A stretch of DNA of 64,000 bases from Rhizorhabdus sp049889055 (GCF_049889055.1 NZ_JBLTWO010000009.1:118945-182944), one strand, 5' to 3'. Counted from the first letter of the stretch, positions 38,563 through 48,300 are shown. Notes: a model not told the origin generated them from the sequence alone. Numbers and translations are program-made.

Positions 38563-39251
38563 GACCGTCGCTCGACCCGGTTCGAATCCAGGAAGGAGAG
38601 AAACGCCAGCCGATCGGGAGTCGGCTGGAAGAATTCGAGCGACAATATGCTGCGCAGCGCATCGAGCAGCAGCTTCACCTCGCGGCCTGTGAAGGAGAAC
38701 CAGTCGGTGTCCGCATCATGCTGGACCGCGTGGATGTGAACGCGGTTGCGCAACTGGCGCAGCACCCTGAGATGGCCATACACCGCGTGATCGAGCGATC
38801 CGAGCAGCAACCTTTTTTCAGCGCGCTTCACCATTGCGTCGAGGGTCATCTCCTCGAGCTCGGCCTGGGCCAGCTCGCGTTCGACGACGTTGACGATGCG
38901 GAGTGTCTCGCCCGCTTGCACGAACGACGGCGCAGTCAGCTTTTTCAGCTCTTCCCATTTGCGGGTACGTGCCCCGCCCGATGTGCAGAGCAAATACCAC
39001 AGGATCGCCTCGACCACACCCATGCCGACCACCACCACGGACTTGCAGGTCTGGCTGTGCAGCGTGCGCTGCAGCTCCGAATGTTCGAGTTCGCCGAGCA
39101 GGTGGTCGATATACTGAAGCGAGTAAGCGATGTTCCGGACATAGGCTTTGTGGTGCTGAATCGCGCTGTCCGCCGGCAGCCCACGGTTTAGATAGAGGTG
39201 CAGGGCGTCGACATCGACGATGCCGGCAAGTGATCCAGCGGTGCTGCTCAC
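38559..39251 (-). CDS. unknown 230-aa protein, possible HEPN-like
   Basis: The frame starts at GTG 39251 (MSSTAGSLAGIVDVDALHLYLN). It is helical throughout and includes GMGVVEAILWYLLCTSG near residue 76 and LRQLRNRVHIHAVQ near residue 167. The R-x5-H spacing in the latter is compatible with the HEPN RNase motif R-x4-6-H, and the flanking pattern is like other HEPN proteins. The family call is tentative and the start uncertain, since no good ribosome site precedes it. It is the first gene of the five-gene module after the dnd operon. Confidence 0.6.
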   Translation of the reverse strand: MSSTAGSLAGIVDVDALHLYLNRGLPADSAIQHHKAYVRNIAYSLQYIDHLLGELEHSELQRTLHSQTCKSVVVVGMGVVEAILWYLLCTSGGARTRKWEELKKLTAPSFVQAGETLRIVNVVERELAQAELEEMTLDAMVKRAEKRLLLGSLDHAVYGHLRVLRQLRNRVHIHAVQHDADTDWFSFTGREVKLLLDALRSILSLEFFQPTPDRLAFLSFLDSNRVERRS

Positions 39252-39454
39252 CGCGAACCAACGGTCGCCATTGAAAAGCCAGCCTCACAGCCAGCCCAAG
39301 CAAGTTGCCGACCGATACCAACACTTGTCCGCCGCACTCGGCACTCCCCACCTGATAGGCACATCGCTTTCCTGTCGTGGAAGCTAGCGGGAGCCCACCC
39401 GGAGTGCCATCGAAACCGGCATCGAAGACGGGCGCAGCCCCCGGGGCTGTGCGT

Positions 39455-40633
39455 CTAGGCGGCAAACCGCCTCAGCGCGGCGACTTCTGCTATCAGGCTT
39501 TCGGCGAACAGGCTCATATTGTCGGCGGTAGTGGACCGGCCCGGCGAGACGCGGAACGCCTGACGCGCGCGGGGCGTGTCGCCGAACATGGCCAGCAGCA
39601 CATGGCTGGTCTCGACCTTGTCGGTCGCGCACGCGCTCGACGCGGAGAAGCTCGCAGCGCCGTTCAGCTTGTGCATCAGCGCTAGCGGCTCGATGCTGGG
39701 GATCGACAGCGAGACATTGCCCGGAATGCGCTCGGTCGGATGGCCGTTGAACTGGACGCCCGGGATCGCCGCCGCGATCCGATCGACAAAGGCGGCGCAC
39801 AGCGCGCGCACGCGCGCGGTCTCGGTTCCGCTCAGCTTGGCTGCAAGCTCAAGCGCCGCGCCCATGCCGACGATCAGCGGGACATTGAGCGTGCCAGAGC
39901 GCAGTCCCTTTTCCTGGCCGCCGCCATAGACAGTCTGGGCCAGCCGGGCGCGCGGTGACCGCGACCGGACGTAGAGCGCGCCGATGCCCTTGGGGCCATA
40001 GGCCTTGTGCCCTGAAATGCTGGCGAGATGGATATGCTCGGCGGCGACATCGACCCGCCGGTGCGCCATCACCTGCGCCAGATCTGTATGGAACAGGACG
40101 TCGCGCGCCGCGCAAACGGCGCCGATCTCCGCGATCGGCTGAATCGTGCCGACCTCGTTGTTCGCTCCCATCACGGAGACGAGGCCGGTATCGTCGCGCA
40201 GTGCGGCGGCCACTGCCTCGGCACTCACCCGACCATATTCGTCGACGCCGAGGATCGTCAGCTCGAAGCCCTCGCGTGCAAGTTGGCGGAACGGTTCGAG
40301 CACCGCCGGATGTTCGACCGCCGTCGTGACCAAATGGTGCCGCTCGGGCCGCGCCCGCGCTGCGCCCAGGATTGCGATATTATTGGCTTCGGTGCAGCTG
40401 CCGGTGAAGATGATCTCATTGTCGCGCGCGCCGAGCGCGGCCGCGACCTGAACCCTGGCTTTCGCCACAGCCGCCTGCGCGCGGTTGCCATGGATATGCT
40501 CGACGCTCGACGGGTTGCCGAACACTTGGGTGAAATAGGGTAGCATAGCGTCAAGGACCTTGGGGTCGACCGGCGTCGTCGCATTATGGTCCAGATAGAT
40601 CGGATCGGCGCCCCCGGCGCCGGCGCCGCTCAT
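39455..40633 (-). CDS. dndA: DndA cysteine desulfurase
   Basis: The 392-residue PLP enzyme is IscS/NifS-like. It begins IYLDHNATTPVDPKVLDAM, has the PLP lysine in SISGHKAYGPKG and the active-site Cys in SASSACATDKVETSHVL. DndA takes sulfur from cysteine and passes it to DndC for DNA phosphorothioation. It is the last gene of dndBCDEA, with its ATG overlapping the dndE stop (ATGA). General iron-sulfur IscS is an alternative, but context decides. Confidence 0.92.
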   Translation of the reverse strand: MSGAGAGGADPIYLDHNATTPVDPKVLDAMLPYFTQVFGNPSSVEHIHGNRAQAAVAKARVQVAAALGARDNEIIFTGSCTEANNIAILGAARARPERHHLVTTAVEHPAVLEPFRQLAREGFELTILGVDEYGRVSAEAVAAALRDDTGLVSVMGANNEVGTIQPIAEIGAVCAARDVLFHTDLAQVMAHRRVDVAAEHIHLASISGHKAYGPKGIGALYVRSRSPRARLAQTVYGGGQEKGLRSGTLNVPLIVGMGAALELAAKLSGTETARVRALCAAFVDRIAAAIPGVQFNGHPTERIPGNVSLSIPSIEPLALMHKLNGAASFSASSACATDKVETSHVLLAMFGDTPRARQAFRVSPGRSTTADNMSLFAESLIAEVAALRRFAA

Positions 40634-41001
40634 GCGGCCAGCGCCAGCCGCCCGACATCGGCCGGCGACTTGGCGCGCACCGAGAGGGTGGCGACGCCGC
40701 GATGAATATGCGCCTGGAGCAACGCGACCAGCCGGTCATTGTCGAGCGGCCCGGCGCCGGCCTCATCCTCCTCAACGAAGCGCAGCAGCGAGGCGATCAG
40801 CGCGTTATATTCACCGGTCAGCGTATAGGCGTTGAATTCCTGACCCTGATCGTCGGGCGCCAGCGACGCGGCAGGCCCCTCTTCGAGCGAGAGCATGATC
40901 GCGATCCGACACAGCAGGTTCGGGGTCAGCCCAGTGCGCTGGCGGATCGAGCGCAACCGGCTCGACGCGTCGGACGAGATCTTAAGCTTGTTGAAACGCA
41001 T
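40630..41001 (-). CDS. dndE: DndE, DNA phosphorothioation protein
   Basis: From ATG 41001 the protein has 123 residues: MRFNKLKISSDASSRLRSIRQRTGLTPNLLCRIAIMLSLEEG, then an IHRGVATL segment near the end. Length and the N-terminal RHH-like pattern match DndE, which binds nicked DNA and is required for sulfur insertion. Its first 20 bases overlap the dndD end. The frame is open further upstream inside dndD but is not family-like. Confidence 0.9.
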   Translation of the reverse strand: MRFNKLKISSDASSRLRSIRQRTGLTPNLLCRIAIMLSLEEGPAASLAPDDQGQEFNAYTLTGEYNALIASLLRFVEEDEAGAGPLDNDRLVALLQAHIHRGVATLSVRAKSPADVGRLALAA

Positions 41002-42988
41002 CGCCGGCCTCCCCGCTATGCTCGTCGTCGAAATAGCCCGGCGTTGCGGTCGTGGCGCCGCGCTCCGGATCATAGTCGAGCCGATAGGTATGGCTGATGC
41101 TCGGACCCAGCCGCTCGAGCAGCGCGTCATCGACCTCGGTGTCGGTCGAAAGCACAATCACCTGATGGCTGGCTTCGGGGAAATAGCGCTCGACCAGCGT
41201 GTTGCGATGCTCGCTGTCGAGGCGCGCCAGCGGCGTATCGATGATCATTGGCAACGGGCGTCCGCTGGTACGCGCCAGCGCCCATAGCATCGCGATCGCA
41301 TAGACCTGCTTCTCGCCGGCCGAGAGGGTCGACTTGCGGATCTCGCGCCCCGAGCGGTCGATCAGCGTCGCATCGAAGCTGGTCCGGTCGATCCGGACAT
41401 CGGCGACGAAATTCCCCTTGCGCGCAAGATGATTGAACCGGCTGACGAACTCGGTCTGGAGTTGCGCCAGCTTGCGGTCGAGCAATTGCTCTTCATACTG
41501 CTGCAGCGCGCGGCCCACTCGGTTGGCAAGCTCGGCGCGTTCCTCGCCCGCCGCTGCGTCATTCTGCGCGTCGAGCATCCGCCGGCGCTCGCGGTCCAGC
41601 GTGGCGCGCTGATATTCGAGAATGCGCACTTCCTCCTCGCGCGCCTTCAACTCGGCTTCAACCGCGCCCATATCCTTCTCTGCAAGCAGCAGCTCATCGA
41701 GTACGACGCCTGCCGCCTGTCCAGAGGCTCGCACCAGCTCTGCTTCGATCTCACGCAGCCGCCTTGCAAGCGAATCCAGCTCGGAGACCAGCAGCGAGGC
41801 GCGGGCCGCCACCGTCTCGCGCACTTCGGATAGCTTGCCTAGCAGCTTGCGGCGCTCACCTGTGTCGAGATCGCTAACTGAAGTTTCAACCAGATCGACC
41901 GGCACATCGGTATCTGCCGCAAGAAACGCCTCGAGATCCTGCCAATGGGTACCATTCCATTTTGCCGACCGCTTGGGCGTGCCCGTGGCACGCCATGCTA
42001 GCAGGCGCGCGCGCAGCGCCGCTGCTTCCGCGCCAATGCCCGGCTCGACCGTGCGCGACAGCGCATTGGCGAAGCGTTTGGTTAGCTTGGGCGCCGAAGC
42101 GAACGGCAGGAGGCCGCCGGCCAATTCGCGCATTTCGGTCTCGCGGCGAAGGATCTGCTCGCGCACTTCTTTGCGCGAAGCCTCGATTGAGGCGCGCCGA
42201 CTGGCGGCATCACCGCCTTCAGCGACGAAACGCTGACGGATATTGCTGGCGACTCGCGCCTGCGACATCTGGCGCGAACGAAGTTCGGCGACATGCTCGG
42301 CCTTTTCGGCAATCTGACGGTCAAGCGCACTAATTTCGCGGACGGTCTCTACGAGCTTCGCGGCGGCATTACCCCCTTCGCGACGGCTGCGGCGCGCGAG
42401 ATAGAGGCCAAGATCAGTGCGCAGGCGTCCTACCAGCTCGATCCCGAGCAGGCCGCGTACTGCTTCGGCCAGACCTTCATCGGGATCGTCGCGGGCAATC
42501 TCTGCGATCTTTTCGCCGTCGAAGAAAAACAGCTGCGACACGCCCGGCGGCACCAGTTCCTGCAGAAAGCTGTGCCATTCGTCCCGCGGCACCGCATCGA
42601 CCGGTGCGCCATCCTTCTCAAGGCTCAGCGTCTCTACGACCTTGCTGCCCTTGACCGTCCATCGCCGACTGACGCGATAGCGCTGCACGACACCGCCTTC
42701 GGCATAGTCGAATTCGAGGCCGACCGAGGCGACGCCGGCTTGTCTGCCGTCGAGCCCGGCATGCACCCGGCCGCGCAAATGATCCTCATATTCGGATTGT
42801 GCGACCCGAAAACCGAGCGCGCGCCGACCGTAGAGTGCTAGCCGCACCGCTTCGAGTAAGGTCGTCTTGCCAGCGCCATTACGGCCACCGAACAAGATGA
42901 CCGGGCGCCCGCGCTGCGGAACGAGGTCAAGCCGCTGGCGCCCAGCATAGAGGCCGAAATTTTCCAGTTCGATCGAGCGTAGTATCAT
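40982..42988 (-). CDS. dndD: DndD, SMC-like ATPase of DNA phosphorothioation
   Basis: The 668-residue protein begins MILRSIELENFGLYAGRQRLDL. Walker A is FGGRNGAGKTTLLEAV, an FFFDGEKIAEIARDD motif follows, then long coiled coils, then STLSAGEKQVYAIAMLWAL (signature) and PLPMIIDTPLARLDSEHR (Walker B). These are diagnostic for DndD, which hydrolyses ATP and probably opens or nicks DNA for sulfur incorporation. It lies ten bases downstream of dndC. Confidence 0.95.
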   Translation of the reverse strand: MILRSIELENFGLYAGRQRLDLVPQRGRPVILFGGRNGAGKTTLLEAVRLALYGRRALGFRVAQSEYEDHLRGRVHAGLDGRQAGVASVGLEFDYAEGGVVQRYRVSRRWTVKGSKVVETLSLEKDGAPVDAVPRDEWHSFLQELVPPGVSQLFFFDGEKIAEIARDDPDEGLAEAVRGLLGIELVGRLRTDLGLYLARRSRREGGNAAAKLVETVREISALDRQIAEKAEHVAELRSRQMSQARVASNIRQRFVAEGGDAASRRASIEASRKEVREQILRRETEMRELAGGLLPFASAPKLTKRFANALSRTVEPGIGAEAAALRARLLAWRATGTPKRSAKWNGTHWQDLEAFLAADTDVPVDLVETSVSDLDTGERRKLLGKLSEVRETVAARASLLVSELDSLARRLREIEAELVRASGQAAGVVLDELLLAEKDMGAVEAELKAREEEVRILEYQRATLDRERRRMLDAQNDAAAGEERAELANRVGRALQQYEEQLLDRKLAQLQTEFVSRFNHLARKGNFVADVRIDRTSFDATLIDRSGREIRKSTLSAGEKQVYAIAMLWALARTSGRPLPMIIDTPLARLDSEHRNTLVERYFPEASHQVIVLSTDTEVDDALLERLGPSISHTYRLDYDPERGATTATPGYFDDEHSGEAGDAFQQA

Positions 42989-42998
42989 CGCGCAGCCC

Positions 42999-44468
42999 TC
43001 ATTCGCCGTCGAACGGAAGTTCGAGGTCGTCGTCGAGGACTAGTACTTCACCATCGGGTCCCACGCCGATTTCGCGGCGGCGGGCTTCGACCAGAGCGTC
43101 GAGATCACGCCATTCGAGCTTGAAGGCCTCCTCGATCCGGGTGTGGACTGCATGGCGCCGCTTTAGGCCGTGCGAAGCGCGTTCGATGTCGAGCAGTTTC
43201 ATCACCAGTTCGGTTGGCACGTCATTGTCGGCACAGACCGCGTCAAGCAGTTCGCCATCGTCTGCGGTGAAGGCAATCGCGTCTTCGGCCACCCAGTCGA
43301 GCTCGCGCCCGAGGATTTCGCGCACCAGCCGCGGGACCGTATCGGGCCAGTCGCCACGTTCGGTCCGCCACAGCCGGCGGATTTCGTGCAGCTCGGCTTC
43401 TTGGATCAGCACTGGGGCCTCGCCGATCGGTGCGTCCCGCCGCACTTCATTCTGGATATGCAGCAGCTTGGCGAGCAGCTTGCGGCAGAAATCCATCGTA
43501 TAGGGTCCGGGCATCACCCGATCGGTCTTGCCGATGAAGGAGACCTGACCGGTGCGCCTGCGAAAATCGCGGAACTCGTGCTTGCGTTCGGGAATCTGCG
43601 TTTCTGAGAGCATGTCGCGATATTCGAGCAGCGGCGTCAGCCACTCCTCGCCGGAATCGATCATCGCCTCCATCGCCTTGTCGCGCTCGACCACGGTGCA
43701 GACCCAGCAGCCGAAGCGCGAATTGCCGCAGGACGGCGTCGTCGTATCGACGACAAGCGGGCATTCGCCGGACGCGGCGTTGCGATACATCGCGACGAGA
43801 TCGCGATTGTCATTGCCCCAAGGCGACTGATTCTGGAGCAGATAGGTCCATACCTCGTCGGTCGAAAAATCTGAGATCGGGGCATAGACAAAAGCGTTGA
43901 GCAGCGAGCTGTGCTTCGACAGGCGCGAGCCCTCGATCTTATGCAGCGACATGACCTGGGCGCGGGTCGCGGATTCCTGCGAGCGGACCCCGAGCACCAT
44001 CACCACCTCGCCGAACTCGGCGACGCGGCTTTTGATGAAGTCGTTGGCCGGCTCGATCTTAAGGCGTTCCGTGCACCAACGGAATCGCCGCGACGGCGCC
44101 GGATAGCCGCGGCCGATCATGTTGACCCAGAAGCTGCGCCCGACCTCGGGCACGACCTTATGCGTGACGATCGGCATGTTCTTCTCGATCGCAGCCTTGG
44201 CGATGCGTTCGAGCGACACGTCGATATAGCGAGACACAACAGGGGTCTCGACCAGCGTGTCAGAACTGATCACGTAGATCTGCTTGCTACGTTTTTCGGG
44301 CGGGAGAGACTCGAGCGCAGTCCAGATGATCTGGAGCGCGGTGGTCGAATCCTTGCCGCCAGAATAGCCCACGACCCAAGGACGCGAGTCGGACAGATAA
44401 ATCTCGCGCACGTCGTCATAGATGCGCGCCAATCGCGCATTTTTGCCTTCCAACCCGTCTTCACTCAT
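42999..44468 (-). CDS. dndC: DndC, PAPS reductase-like sulfurtransferase
   Basis: The 489-residue protein has the ATP pyrophosphatase loop VVGYSGGKDSTTALQI and FRWCTERLKIEP. Iron-sulfur cysteines lie in PSCGNSRFGCWVCTVVERD (C-x6-C-x2-C). Together they mark DndC, which adenylates the DNA phosphate and carries the sulfur. It is the second gene of the operon, 26 bases after dndB. Confidence 0.95.
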   Translation of the reverse strand: MSEDGLEGKNARLARIYDDVREIYLSDSRPWVVGYSGGKDSTTALQIIWTALESLPPEKRSKQIYVISSDTLVETPVVSRYIDVSLERIAKAAIEKNMPIVTHKVVPEVGRSFWVNMIGRGYPAPSRRFRWCTERLKIEPANDFIKSRVAEFGEVVMVLGVRSQESATRAQVMSLHKIEGSRLSKHSSLLNAFVYAPISDFSTDEVWTYLLQNQSPWGNDNRDLVAMYRNAASGECPLVVDTTTPSCGNSRFGCWVCTVVERDKAMEAMIDSGEEWLTPLLEYRDMLSETQIPERKHEFRDFRRRTGQVSFIGKTDRVMPGPYTMDFCRKLLAKLLHIQNEVRRDAPIGEAPVLIQEAELHEIRRLWRTERGDWPDTVPRLVREILGRELDWVAEDAIAFTADDGELLDAVCADNDVPTELVMKLLDIERASHGLKRRHAVHTRIEEAFKLEWRDLDALVEARRREIGVGPDGEVLVLDDDLELPFDGE

Positions 44469-44494
44469 ACCATCGTCCGTCCCTTGGAGGTGTG

Positions 44495-45553
44495 CTAACC
44501 GATTTGCCGCGCGCCGTCAGTTTCTTCCTGCACAAGCGAGCGAGAAATCAGCTCGGCGGTGAGGACCACGCTGGTCCGCGACCGATTGATCTTGCCGCCA
44601 ATGAGCGCGCGACCCTCCCAGAGCGCCCGGTTTGCGCGCGACCAGTCGACATCGCGCAGGCCAGCCAACATCTCCGGCCAGCCGTTGGGATTGTTGTTCA
44701 TCGCTCGGGCTCCGGCGATGGCGATCGCCTCCAATGCGACACCATGCGCATGGATTGTGTCGCGTCGCAGCTCCGCTGGGGACGCTTCGCGCCGCGCCAC
44801 CGCCAGCCAGTCGGGCATATTGGCGATTACCGCGTTCCAAAATTCGATCACCGCGTCCGCCCGCTCCGGCGTCGCATTGAGGCCAGCCTCGCTGACCAGC
44901 GTGGCCACGGCGGTATGGAGGTTGCTGAACGCGAAGAGCTTGCGCGATCCGGCCGGCAGATTCGAGCGGGTGAAATCCGTCAGGTCGCGCAGCAGTGGAA
45001 TCGCGTCGGCAACGGCACGCGTCAGACGCGCACCTTGGTCGCGGCTGTCGTAAAAGAGGCGGAGCGACCGCGCCGGCTTGACGCTATGTTGGTTGAGATC
45101 GACGAACATCTGCTGCGATCGCTCAAGCCCCTCATCGGGGAAGATCGTCACCGCGATCGTCTCGTCCCCCAGATACGGCCGCTCACGTAGCGCCTCGACG
45201 ATACCCGCGCGGCGATGCTGGCCATCGTTGATCAGAATCGTCGCGGTCATGTCGACGACGAGAATCCCAATCGAACGTGACGTACTGTCGGTGCCAGAAG
45301 GCTCGAAGCGGAACGCCCCGTCGATCGACGCGGCCAGCGCCGACAGGACATATTCGCGTGGATGGTCGGCGATGTATTGGGCGATCGTCGGCACGCGCCC
45401 CTTGTTGAGTTCGCGCTGCGCGCGAAGCTCGGGCGGTAGTTCCTCCTCGTCGAAGCAAAACAGCCGACCGACCGAGCGCAGCGGGACCATGATGACATAA
45501 TAGGCCCGGCTCGCCTGAACTCCGCGGATTGCCGCGAATCTATAAGAATTCAT
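44495..45553 (-). CDS. dndB: DndB, regulator/DGQHR protein of the dnd operon
   Basis: From ATG 45553 the protein has 352 residues, starting MNSYRFAAIRGVQASRAYYVIMVPLRSVGRLF. It contains the DGQHR motif in ATILINDGQHRRAGI and FVDLNQHSVKPARSLRLFYDSR. DndB in characterised clusters represses dnd transcription and limits modification frequency. The ATG has AAAGGAAGCGGGCG before it. The frame is open 29 codons further upstream but homology starts at MNS. Confidence 0.93.
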   Translation of the reverse strand: MNSYRFAAIRGVQASRAYYVIMVPLRSVGRLFCFDEEELPPELRAQRELNKGRVPTIAQYIADHPREYVLSALAASIDGAFRFEPSGTDSTSRSIGILVVDMTATILINDGQHRRAGIVEALRERPYLGDETIAVTIFPDEGLERSQQMFVDLNQHSVKPARSLRLFYDSRDQGARLTRAVADAIPLLRDLTDFTRSNLPAGSRKLFAFSNLHTAVATLVSEAGLNATPERADAVIEFWNAVIANMPDWLAVARREASPAELRRDTIHAHGVALEAIAIAGARAMNNNPNGWPEMLAGLRDVDWSRANRALWEGRALIGGKINRSRTSVVLTAELISRSLVQEETDGARQIG

Positions 45554-45716
45554 CGCCCGCTTCCTTTCGACCCGGACCTCCGCGCGGCATGTGGGTCTTA
45601 GGCCTGACGGCCGGCTACACCCACCTAAATACTCTGTCATGTGCCTGCGGAGTGGTCAATATACCGGGGATATTTATACCGTGGACGTTGAAAGCGATCT
45701 TCGCGATTGTCGGCTG
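45554..45716. promoter_or_regulatory. divergent promoter region of dndB and the HTH gene
   Basis: Two direct copies of TATACCG (45660-45666 and 45675-45681, 15 bases apart) lie in an AT-rich stretch between the divergent genes. On the dndB strand a TTGACC hexamer follows the repeats, with a weak AT-rich -10 about 17 bases later. The repeats are candidate operators for DndB or for the HTH protein at 45717. Confidence 0.45.
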
Positions 45717-46025
45717 ATGGCGACCCCCTCGATTCAGGTGCAATTTGGCAAGCGCGTCCGCGCGCTGCGCGAGGCCAGGGGTCATTCCCAGGAGGCGTTT
45801 GCAGCCTTGGCCAACATTGACCGCGGCGCGTTCGGCAAACTCGAACGCGGCGAGATCAATGCTGGACTGATTTCGCTCGCGCGGATCGCCGTCGCGCTCG
45901 AAATCGGCCTGCCCGAGTTACTACAGACCGTTGAGATCGATCCCGACGCAATCAAGGCGATCCCGCGCTCGGCGCGCGGCCCCAAGCCGATCGGCGCGCG
46001 CGACCGAGAATTCATGCAGCGATAA
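45717..46025 (+). CDS. XRE-family HTH regulator
   Basis: From ATG 45717 the protein has 102 residues: MATPSIQVQFGKRVRALREARGHSQEAFAALANIDRGAFGKLERGEINAGLISLARIAVAL, a textbook Cro/C1-type helix-turn-helix. A basic tail (SARGPKPIGARDREFMQR) follows. It is transcribed away from dndB across a 163-base region with repeated heptamers, so control of the dnd operon is likely. It resembles the controller proteins of restriction-modification loci. A GTG at 45681 is an alternative start. Confidence 0.85.
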   Translation: MATPSIQVQFGKRVRALREARGHSQEAFAALANIDRGAFGKLERGEINAGLISLARIAVALEIGLPELLQTVEIDPDAIKAIPRSARGPKPIGARDREFMQR

Positions 46026-46101
46026 GTGCCAGTTTTCATCGCTGTTCTAAAGGCAATCGTCTTCGTCACGTCTTTGACATGCCGACCAACAAGCAGCCAA
46101 A

Positions 46102-48111
46102 CTACGAAATCGACGGCCCACTTCGGCTGCGCCCGATCGACCAGCTGATGCCGTCGCCGCGCATCAATCCCGAGACCGATTTGCCGACCTGGCGCTCAAG
46201 CACGGGACGCCACGGCACGAGCATAAAATCTCGGGCGCGCTCGATCACTGCGAAGCGCCCGCTGACGAGATCGACCGAACGGCGATAGACGCCCTCGATC
46301 CGGGCGCCTTCGGCAGCCTCCCGGAAAGGCATGTTCACCTCGTCAGCGAGCTGGCCTACAACCCGCAGCAGTTCGCGCCGCTGGAGCGCCGAGATCATGC
46401 CACTCGGAAACGTCGTGCCGCCGCTCGTCTCCTCGGCAAATCCCTGCGCCATCAGCCACTGCCTGCGACGCGCCTGTGCGTCGCGCAGCTCGTGGCCGAA
46501 CCCGGCGTCTCGGACGGGCACGGGTGCTCCCGATACCAGCTCGCGGTCGATCCAGGTAGCAGCCTCCGCATCGACCAGCCGATCGAGCGGTTGCGCCGAC
46601 AGCATGGTGATCGCGACCGGACGGTCCCGCAGCCGCGCCGCCTCATAGGCTGCGACGCGATCAAGATGGTCGGGGGCGATGATCCAGCGGCCCGACGGCT
46701 CGCGCTCGACGATACCCGATATCCGCCGCATCGCCTCGAGCCGCCGGACATGGGTTTCAGCGAAGGCCTGGGTGGCGGTCGGATCGTGGCGAAGATGGGC
46801 ATCCACATCGTATCGTCCACCATTGGCGGCGGCGACCGCTGCGATGGTCCGGTTCACCTCCCGCACTGTCGGGCTGACCGGATCGATCCGCACGATCGCA
46901 CCACGGGGCAATCTGGCGTCGGTTTCCGCACCCCCTTCGGCGAAGCTCAAGACAGGTTTGCCGATCGCCACATAATGGCTGCGCCCGTCGACGCCGTCGA
47001 CGATCAGGTAATGGCGGTCTTCATGCTCCTCGGCGAGCCCGCGCGCCAGCACCCGACCGACCAGCGGGCGGGCATCGCGTGCGGCCGGATCGTAAATCAC
47101 CTGGTCGGCCTGCGCCCGGGCAATCGCGGCGCGCGAAAATTCGCGCTGCATCGTGCGGATGATGTCGCCACGTTCGCCCAATGCGCGGAGGGTATCGGCG
47201 AGGTCGGGCGCGAGTCGGAAGCGCCCGGCGCCGAGCGGCTCGGCCAGGCCCAGGCGTGACAGCTTCGCCAGCCGGCCGGCGCGCAGCGTCTGATCGAAGG
47301 CGTCGCGACCGCTGGTCGCCACCACCCGCTCGGCGTCCGCCCCCTTGAGCAAGGCCCGGTCGATCGAGGTCAAGCGCTCCTGCTCGACTTCGACGCGCAG
47401 CGTCTGCGCGATTTCGCGGTGGGTGCGCGGCCCAAGGTCGAGGTCGACGAGCTCGGCGGCGCGCTCGCGGATGCCGGTCGTCATATAGTCGCGGGCGATG
47501 ACGAGATCAGCGCCCCGATCATCCATCCCGCGCACGACGATATGGGTGTGCGGATGGCCGGTGTTGAAATGGTCGACCGCGACCCAGTCGAGCTTCGTCC
47601 CGAGATCCTCTTCCATCCGGTCCATCAGCCGGCGGGTCAGGGGTTTCAGATCGTCATATTGATCGCCATCCTCGGGAGAGACGATGAAGCGGAACTGGTG
47701 GCGATCACCGGCGCCGCGCTCACCGAACGCCTTGCCGTCGACGGCGTCGGCATCGCGCCCGTAGAGCGTCCCGCGTTCGCCCTCGCGCGTCGTGCCGTCG
47801 CGCTGGAGATAACGCAGGTGCGCGGCGGCGGCCGACGCGCCCTTGCCGGCGAGCTTGACGATGCTGGCCTTGACGATGACGCGGCGGCCGTTCGACGCCG
47901 CATGGCCGCCACGGCTGGCGAGCATCCGCCCAACACCCGCGCCGCGCCCGATGCGGGTGCCACTGAACCGTGCAGGCCGCAGTGGCGACGGCGCACCGCC
48001 GCGCGCCAGATTGGCCGCCGCCAGCACCCGGCCGAGATAGTTGCGCGCACGCTTCGCGCCGCGCGCTTTCTGCCGGCCGAGATGGGGTTCGAACGCGTCG
48101 TCATCAATCAT
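46102..48111 (-). CDS. rlxS: DUF3363 relaxase (RlxS-like)
   Basis: The 669-residue protein begins MIDDDAFEPHLGRQKARGAKRARNYLGRV. The metal-binding histidine cluster is visible in DHFNTGHPHTHIVVRG, after the KASIVKLAGKGASAAAAHLRYLQRDG region. A DUF3363 C-terminal part follows. It nicks oriT and leads DNA transfer. RlxS is the name of the homologous relaxase in ICEMlSymR7A. ATG 48111 is chosen; an open extension upstream is not family-like. The AbiE genes lie between it and the transfer operon it usually adjoins. Confidence 0.9.
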   Translation of the reverse strand: MIDDDAFEPHLGRQKARGAKRARNYLGRVLAAANLARGGAPSPLRPARFSGTRIGRGAGVGRMLASRGGHAASNGRRVIVKASIVKLAGKGASAAAAHLRYLQRDGTTREGERGTLYGRDADAVDGKAFGERGAGDRHQFRFIVSPEDGDQYDDLKPLTRRLMDRMEEDLGTKLDWVAVDHFNTGHPHTHIVVRGMDDRGADLVIARDYMTTGIRERAAELVDLDLGPRTHREIAQTLRVEVEQERLTSIDRALLKGADAERVVATSGRDAFDQTLRAGRLAKLSRLGLAEPLGAGRFRLAPDLADTLRALGERGDIIRTMQREFSRAAIARAQADQVIYDPAARDARPLVGRVLARGLAEEHEDRHYLIVDGVDGRSHYVAIGKPVLSFAEGGAETDARLPRGAIVRIDPVSPTVREVNRTIAAVAAANGGRYDVDAHLRHDPTATQAFAETHVRRLEAMRRISGIVEREPSGRWIIAPDHLDRVAAYEAARLRDRPVAITMLSAQPLDRLVDAEAATWIDRELVSGAPVPVRDAGFGHELRDAQARRRQWLMAQGFAEETSGGTTFPSGMISALQRRELLRVVGQLADEVNMPFREAAEGARIEGVYRRSVDLVSGRFAVIERARDFMLVPWRPVLERQVGKSVSGLMRGDGISWSIGRSRSGPSIS

Positions 48112-48300
48112 GGGCAAGGGGCCCTTGGGCTGGATCGGATGCCCACCATGACGCCGTCTCGGAACGGTGAAAATCGGTGCCGGTGCGGTACCCGGAAAAT
48201 CTCCGGTTTTCCCTGACAACGGCACCGGTCGTATGACTCGCAGGGTCAGATGGGCACCCGCGTTGTGCTCTGATTCGAAGTCCGGCGCCTGAGCGTCGTG

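Noticed and set aside
39455..40633. Housekeeping IscS instead of DndA
   Set aside because: Its ATG overlaps the dndE stop within the dnd operon and no isc or suf genes are near.
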